Below, piece by piece: positions 5,773 through 8,370 of a stretch of DNA of 8,370 nt. The notes below the pieces were generated by a model. The model made no database searches, was not told where the DNA came from, and saw only the letters and a list, made by a program, of their open reading frames with translations. The stretch lies in contig QLUN01000029.1 of assembly GCA_018725455.1 (NCBI GenBank), positions 1 to 8,370 on the forward strand, given 5' to 3'. Origin of the DNA: Chloroflexota bacterium (GTDB lineage Bacteria; Chloroflexota; Dehalococcoidia; SZUA-161; SpSt-899). Numbering within the stretch: the first letter of the stretch is position 1; every line of letters begins with the position of its first letter. The position numbers and the translations under genes are program-made.

Positions 5773-7648
5773 GAATCTTAACCTCCCTTCCTGGAATAAT
5801 TTCCACCGCACCGAAGCGCTCCGGGCATACGCTCAGACATACTCCACACCTGGTGCAGTTATCCTGGTCGATTACATGAACCTCATTCTTGCCGCCTTTG
5901 ATTGCTTCGACGGGGCACTTGCGGAGGCAGATCATACAAGCCTTACATTTATCCGACACGATAATATAGGAAATAAGCCCCTTGCACACCCTCGCTGGAC
6001 ACTTCTTTTCGAGGATATGGGACTCATATTCCTCGCGAAAATAACGAATGGTACTGAGGACCGGGTTCGGTGCGCTCTGTCCCAGACCACAGATCGAGCC
6101 TATTTTAACGCTCTCACCCAGTTCAATGAGCAGGTCGATGTCCTCGATCCTGCCGTTCCCTTCCGTTATAGCGTTAAGGATCTCCAGCATTTGCACGCTT
6201 CCCAAGCGGCACAAAGAGCACTGTCCGCATGATTCCTTCTGGGTAAAGTCCAGGAAATAGCGGGCGAGATCAACCATGCAGGTATCCTCATCCACCACCA
6301 CCATACCCCCAGAGCCCATCATCGAGCCAGCGGCGGTAAGCGAATCGAAATCAATGGGGGTACCGAGCAGGCCTTCAGGCAGAACGCCCCCCGAAGGCCC
6401 CCCGGTCTGCACCGCCTTAAAAGTCCTGCCGCCGGGGACCCCTCCCCCGATGTCAAAGATAATCTCACGAAGGGTGATTCCCATAGGCACCTCTATAAGC
6501 CCGCAGTTTGTTATCTTACCAGTCAGTGAAAAGATGGCCGTTCCTTTGCTCTTCTCAGTGCCCTGGCTGGCAAACCACTCCGCCCCTTTATTGATAATCC
6601 AGCGAATGTTGGCGAAGGTCTTAACGTTATTAAGAAGCGTAGGCCTACCCCACAATCCCACCTCGGTGGTGCGGGGACGAGGGAGGGGCTTGGGCATTCC
6701 CCTCGCCCCCTCAAGGGAGAGAGTCAAAGCAGTGGACTCACCACAAACAAAAGCCCCTGCACCCTGGAAAATCTCAATATCAAAACCGAATCCATTGCCT
6801 AAAACATTTTCCCCCAGAAAACCCCGCTCCCGAGCCTCGGCGATGGCAATCCCGAGACGTTTTACCGCCAGGGGATATTCCGCCCGGACGTAGACATAGC
6901 CTTTTGTCGCTCCCACGGCGTAGCCGGCAATGATCATCCCCTCTACGACTGAGTGAGGGTCGCCTTCCAGGACCGATCGGTCCTGGAAGGCCCCGGGGTC
7001 GCCTTCATCGGCATTGCAGACTACATACGAGTCTGGAGTCTGGAGTCTGGAGTCTGGAGTCTCCCTTCCCGACTCTCGACTCTCGACTCTCGACTCTCGA
7101 CTGGCGCGGCGACAGGCCTCCCACTTGCGCCCGGCAGGAAAGCCGGCTCCCCCGAGTCCACGCAGCCCCGAGCGTTTTACCGCGTCGATAACCTGCTCCG
7201 GGGTCATCTCAGATAGAACCTTGCGTAGTGCTTGATAACCGCCGACGGCAAGATAGTCATCAATCTCCTCAGGGTCAATATAGCCGCAATTCTTGAGCAC
7301 GGTGCGCTGCTGGTTGTTATAGAAGGTAATGTCGCGGTGATGAGGTATTGCTCTGTCAGTAACCGGATCGCGGTAGAACAGTCGCTCGATCGGCTGTCCC
7401 TGCGGCAGAAGCGACCGAGCAATCTCCGGTGCATCGTCCACCTTGACCTCTGAGTAGAGAAGGCCCTCGGGCTCGATAATGACAACAGGATCTATTTGGC
7501 TGAAGCCACGGCAGCCGGTGTGCTTCACTTGAACGGTACCTGCCAAATCTAACCGTGCTATCTCCTCCCTCAGCGCGGCTGAAATTTGTTTGGCTCCTGC
7601 TGATATGCAGCATGTTCCCTGACCAAGCAAGACAGTCTTAACTGGCAT
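5765..7648 (-). CDS. NuoF-like NAD(P)/FMN iron-sulfur subunit of formate dehydrogenase
   Basis: This 627-residue protein is built like HndC/HydB. Residues 1-80 are a thioredoxin-like domain. The FMN/NADH-binding core (about 105-470) has GLGGAGFPAGRKWE, NADEGDPGAFQDRSVLEG and GAGAFVCGESTAL. The N3-type [4Fe-4S] domain has Cys474/477/480 and Cys520. A C-terminal two-cluster ferredoxin has Cys568/571/574/578 and Cys598/601/604/608. It should pass electrons between NAD(P)H via FMN and the FdhA clusters in the cytoplasm. The start at 7648 has GGGAGG six bases upstream; a TTG at 7675 would add nine residues without such support. It overlaps the NuoE-like gene by 11 bases. Oddities: residues 183-207 are an added repeat-derived segment, and the thioredoxin-like domain keeps only Cys13/14 and Cys46, with Ser50 where the last ligand would be. 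fdhB, hndC and nuoF would all be possible names, so none is given. Confidence 0.9.
   Translation of the reverse strand: MPVKTVLLGQGTCCISAGAKQISAALREEIARLDLAGTVQVKHTGCRGFSQIDPVVIIEPEGLLYSEVKVDDAPEIARSLLPQGQPIERLFYRDPVTDRAIPHHRDITFYNNQQRTVLKNCGYIDPEEIDDYLAVGGYQALRKVLSEMTPEQVIDAVKRSGLRGLGGAGFPAGRKWEACRRASRESRVESRESGRETPDSRLQTPDSYVVCNADEGDPGAFQDRSVLEGDPHSVVEGMIIAGYAVGATKGYVYVRAEYPLAVKRLGIAIAEARERGFLGENVLGNGFGFDIEIFQGAGAFVCGESTALTLSLEGARGMPKPLPRPRTTEVGLWGRPTLLNNVKTFANIRWIINKGAEWFASQGTEKSKGTAIFSLTGKITNCGLIEVPMGITLREIIFDIGGGVPGGRTFKAVQTGGPSGGVLPEGLLGTPIDFDSLTAAGSMMGSGGMVVVDEDTCMVDLARYFLDFTQKESCGQCSLCRLGSVQMLEILNAITEGNGRIEDIDLLIELGESVKIGSICGLGQSAPNPVLSTIRYFREEYESHILEKKCPARVCKGLISYIIVSDKCKACMICLRKCPVEAIKGGKNEVHVIDQDNCTRCGVCLSVCPERFGAVEIIPGREVKIHG
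6962..6991. repeat. 30-base perfect palindrome in the NADH-binding motif
   Basis: Bases 6962-6976 are the exact reverse complement of 6977-6991, with the centre at GATC (6975-6978). The segment lies within the NuoF-like gene and encodes AFQDRSVLEG (residues 220-229), a part of the conserved NADEGDPGAF-DRSVLEGDPH motif. Because of the symmetry the + strand read in the corresponding frame also gives AFQDRSVLEG. It may be a by-product of codon choice in a conserved motif rather than an element. Confidence 0.85.
7029..7102. repeat. Opposed heptamer arrays forming a long hairpin inside the NuoF-like gene
   Basis: On the + strand, GAGTCTG is repeated four times from 7029 to 7056 plus GAGTCT (7057-7062). 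An eight-base CCCTTCCC-like spacer (7063-7070) follows, then GACTCTC four times (7071-7098) plus GACT (7099-7102). GAGTC and GACTC pair, so the arrays form a long hairpin with periodic mismatches. Read in the gene's sense they encode a Ser/Arg/Glu- and Thr/Pro/Asp-rich segment (SRESRVESRESGRETPDSRL, then QTPDS; residues 183-207). Related proteins have only a few residues at this place. The added length is 75 bases, so the frame is kept. Confidence 0.88.
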
Positions 7649-8099
7649 CTTGTGCCTCCCTTTTCGGGGTAGCAAAAATCTCCGTCACTTTCTGGGGAGT
7701 CAATCGACCATGAACATCTTTGTTATTGATCATTATACAGGGCGCTAGCGCACAACACCCGATACAGGCGACAGATTCGAGAGTGTACTCCAAATCAGGG
7801 GTAGTCTGTCCTTCCTTAATGCTCAGTTCTCTTTCTATTGTTTCCATAATCTGCGGTGCACCCTGTACGTGGCAAGCCGTTCCGCGGCAGACCATGACCC
7901 GGTTTCTGCCTATGGGGGTGAAACGAAATTGGGCATAGAAAGATGCTGCACCGAAGACTTTGCTTTCGGTCACTCCGCAAAGCTGGGCGACCTTGACCAT
8001 CTCCTCTTCGGGAAGATAGCCGAATCTTTCCTGAATTTGCTGCAACATCGGTATCAGCTTGCCTTTCTTTGACGGTGATAAAACCTGTCTTGCTTCCAT
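7638..8099 (-). CDS. NuoE-like [2Fe-2S] subunit of formate dehydrogenase
   Basis: This 153-residue protein belongs to the 24-kDa (NuoE/HndA) thioredoxin-fold ferredoxins. The N-terminal helical part has LQQIQERFGYLPEEEMVKVA and VFGAASFYAQFRF. The [2Fe-2S] ligands are Cys71 and Cys76 (CRGTAC) and Cys112 and Cys116 (CIGCC), the correct Cx4C...Cx3C pattern. It is expected to sit against the NuoF-like subunit in the cytoplasmic complex and accept or relay electrons. The ATG at 8099 is chosen because GGAGGG lies just upstream; a further upstream start at 8150 would add 17 residues of non-family sequence. Its TAA lies within the first codons of the NuoF-like gene (11-base overlap), indicating coupled translation. 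Confidence 0.93.
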   Translation of the reverse strand: MEARQVLSPSKKGKLIPMLQQIQERFGYLPEEEMVKVAQLCGVTESKVFGAASFYAQFRFTPIGRNRVMVCRGTACHVQGAPQIMETIERELSIKEGQTTPDLEYTLESVACIGCCALAPCIMINNKDVHGRLTPQKVTEIFATPKREAQDAS

Positions 8100-8116
8100 A
8101 ATCCCTCCACCGCGCC

Positions 8117-8135
8117 GTTGGCAAAACTCGCCAAC
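8117..8135 (-). promoter_or_regulatory. Short hairpin upstream of the NuoE-like ribosome site
   Basis: GTTGGC (8117-8122) and GCCAAC (8130-8135) pair six times around a seven-base loop. On the minus strand the hairpin ends 17 bases before the NuoE-like ATG and some seven bases before its GGAGGG. It shares the 83-base gap between the two genes with the palindromic repeat at 8159-8186. It is too short to be assigned a role. Confidence 0.3.
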
Positions 8136-8158
8136 CCTTGCTACAGGCACATTTCCGG

Positions 8159-8186
8159 GTAGGGGTTCGATTTATCGAACCCCTAC
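8159..8186. repeat. 28-base palindromic repeat at the gene boundary, sibling of the fdhA palindrome
   Basis: GTAGGGGTTCGAT (8159-8171), TT, ATCGAACCCCTAC (8174-8186) is a perfect inverted repeat, and its right end overlaps the stop codon of the upstream minus-strand gene (8183-8185). The fdhA copy (minus strand, 4011 downward) shares the frame GTAGGGGTNNGATTTATCNNACCC. The two differing pairs change on both arms together (TC/GA against CG/CG), so the palindrome is conserved while its sequence varies. It has no T-run, so termination is unlikely; a repeat family or a small mobile element (MITE- or REP-like) is likelier. Confidence 0.85.
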
Positions 8187-8370
8187 ATTCTTTTCTTCAT
8201 TTCGTTAATAACTTCAATAAGCTCGTCGAGTTTTGCTAACCCCGTATCGCATAAAGTGAGCGTAGCATCTACATGACCCAATTTCCCACAGAGAGCAATA
8301 GTATAAATATCAGTGCCGTCTTTGATGATTTTTAAAGCTACATCAGCATAAGGGCAATCTACTGCCACGA
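8183..8370 (-). CDS. Unidentified protein, C-terminal part only
   Basis: The minus-strand frame is open to the window edge and ends at TAG (8183-8185). The visible ~61 residues include VDCPYADVALKIIKDGTDIY, TIALCGKLGHVDATLTLCDT and GLAKLDELIEVINEMKKRM. There are three cysteines and a probable C-terminal helix. A GTG at 8368 could be a start, but most likely the gene continues beyond the window. I do not recognise the family. It lies 83 bases upstream of the NuoE-like gene on the same strand, so it may belong to the formate dehydrogenase operon. Confidence 0.5.
   Translation of the reverse strand, partial: VAVDCPYADVALKIIKDGTDIYTIALCGKLGHVDATLTLCDTGLAKLDELIEVINEMKKRM

Noticed and set aside
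6660..6720. G/C-run inverted stretch (GAGGGG...CCCCTC) as another inserted repeat in the NuoF-like gene
   Set aside because: It encodes EGARGMPKPLPRPRTTEVGL, which aligns with the normal proline-rich linker of the family with little length difference; the runs come from Gly/Pro/Arg codons.
6276..6893. Long plus-strand open frame of 205 codons within the NuoF-like gene
   Set aside because: It is an antisense shadow of the conserved FMN/NADH-binding coding sequence and shows no protein-like motifs.
8155..8190. tRNA T-arm-like GGGTTCGA sequence suggesting a tRNA fragment or attachment site
   Set aside because: The sequence is a symmetric palindrome with a sibling in fdhA; no acceptor stem, anticodon arm or CCA lies around it.

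Overview
The window joins two unrelated, convergent gene blocks of a bacterial chromosome. The left block (+ strand, 1-2318) is the translation/transcription cluster tuf(3' end)-rpmG-secE-nusG-rplK-rplA. The right block (- strand, 8370-2935) is an operon for a soluble, pyridine-nucleotide-linked, selenocysteine-containing formate dehydrogenase: an unidentified partial gene, a NuoE-like [2Fe-2S] subunit, a NuoF-like flavin/iron-sulfur subunit and the large molybdenum/tungsten catalytic subunit FdhA. Between them (about 2316-2934) lies debris with no intact gene: a DUF1670-like fragment abutting the rplA stop codon and an AbiEi-like antitoxin C-terminal fragment on the other strand.

Organism: the gene order, the style of NusG and SecE, the DUF1670 fragment and the Wood-Ljungdahl-type formate dehydrogenase suggest an anaerobic Chloroflexota member, probably Dehalococcoidia-like. 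This is inferred from recalled sequence style, without a search, so it is moderate at best. The usual rplJ-rplL genes do not follow rplA.

In the formate dehydrogenase operon, gene ends overlap (NuoE-like/NuoF-like by 11 bases, NuoF-like/FdhA by 8) and Shine-Dalgarno sites are strong. This suggests co-translation and assembly of one complex: formate/CO2 chemistry at the Mo/W-Sec site, a chain of Fe-S clusters through FdhA, and FMN/NAD(P) exchange in the NuoF-like subunit. FdhA is interrupted by an in-frame UGA at 4726-4728. It lies in a DHCARL-Sec-HAPT context and is followed, at the same spacing as in E. coli fdhF, by a hairpin with a GGUCU loop. It should be annotated as one 945-residue selenoprotein.

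The most unusual aspect is repeat DNA lodged inside conserved enzyme genes without breaking the frame. A heptamer-repeat hairpin adds about 25 residues to the NuoF-like subunit. A 48-residue extra segment in FdhA carries a palindrome whose sibling lies at the 8159-8186 gene boundary, with paired changes that keep it palindromic. A 30-base perfect palindrome also sits in the conserved AFQDRSVLEG motif. This resembles in principle the Rickettsia palindromic elements that insert in frame into proteins.
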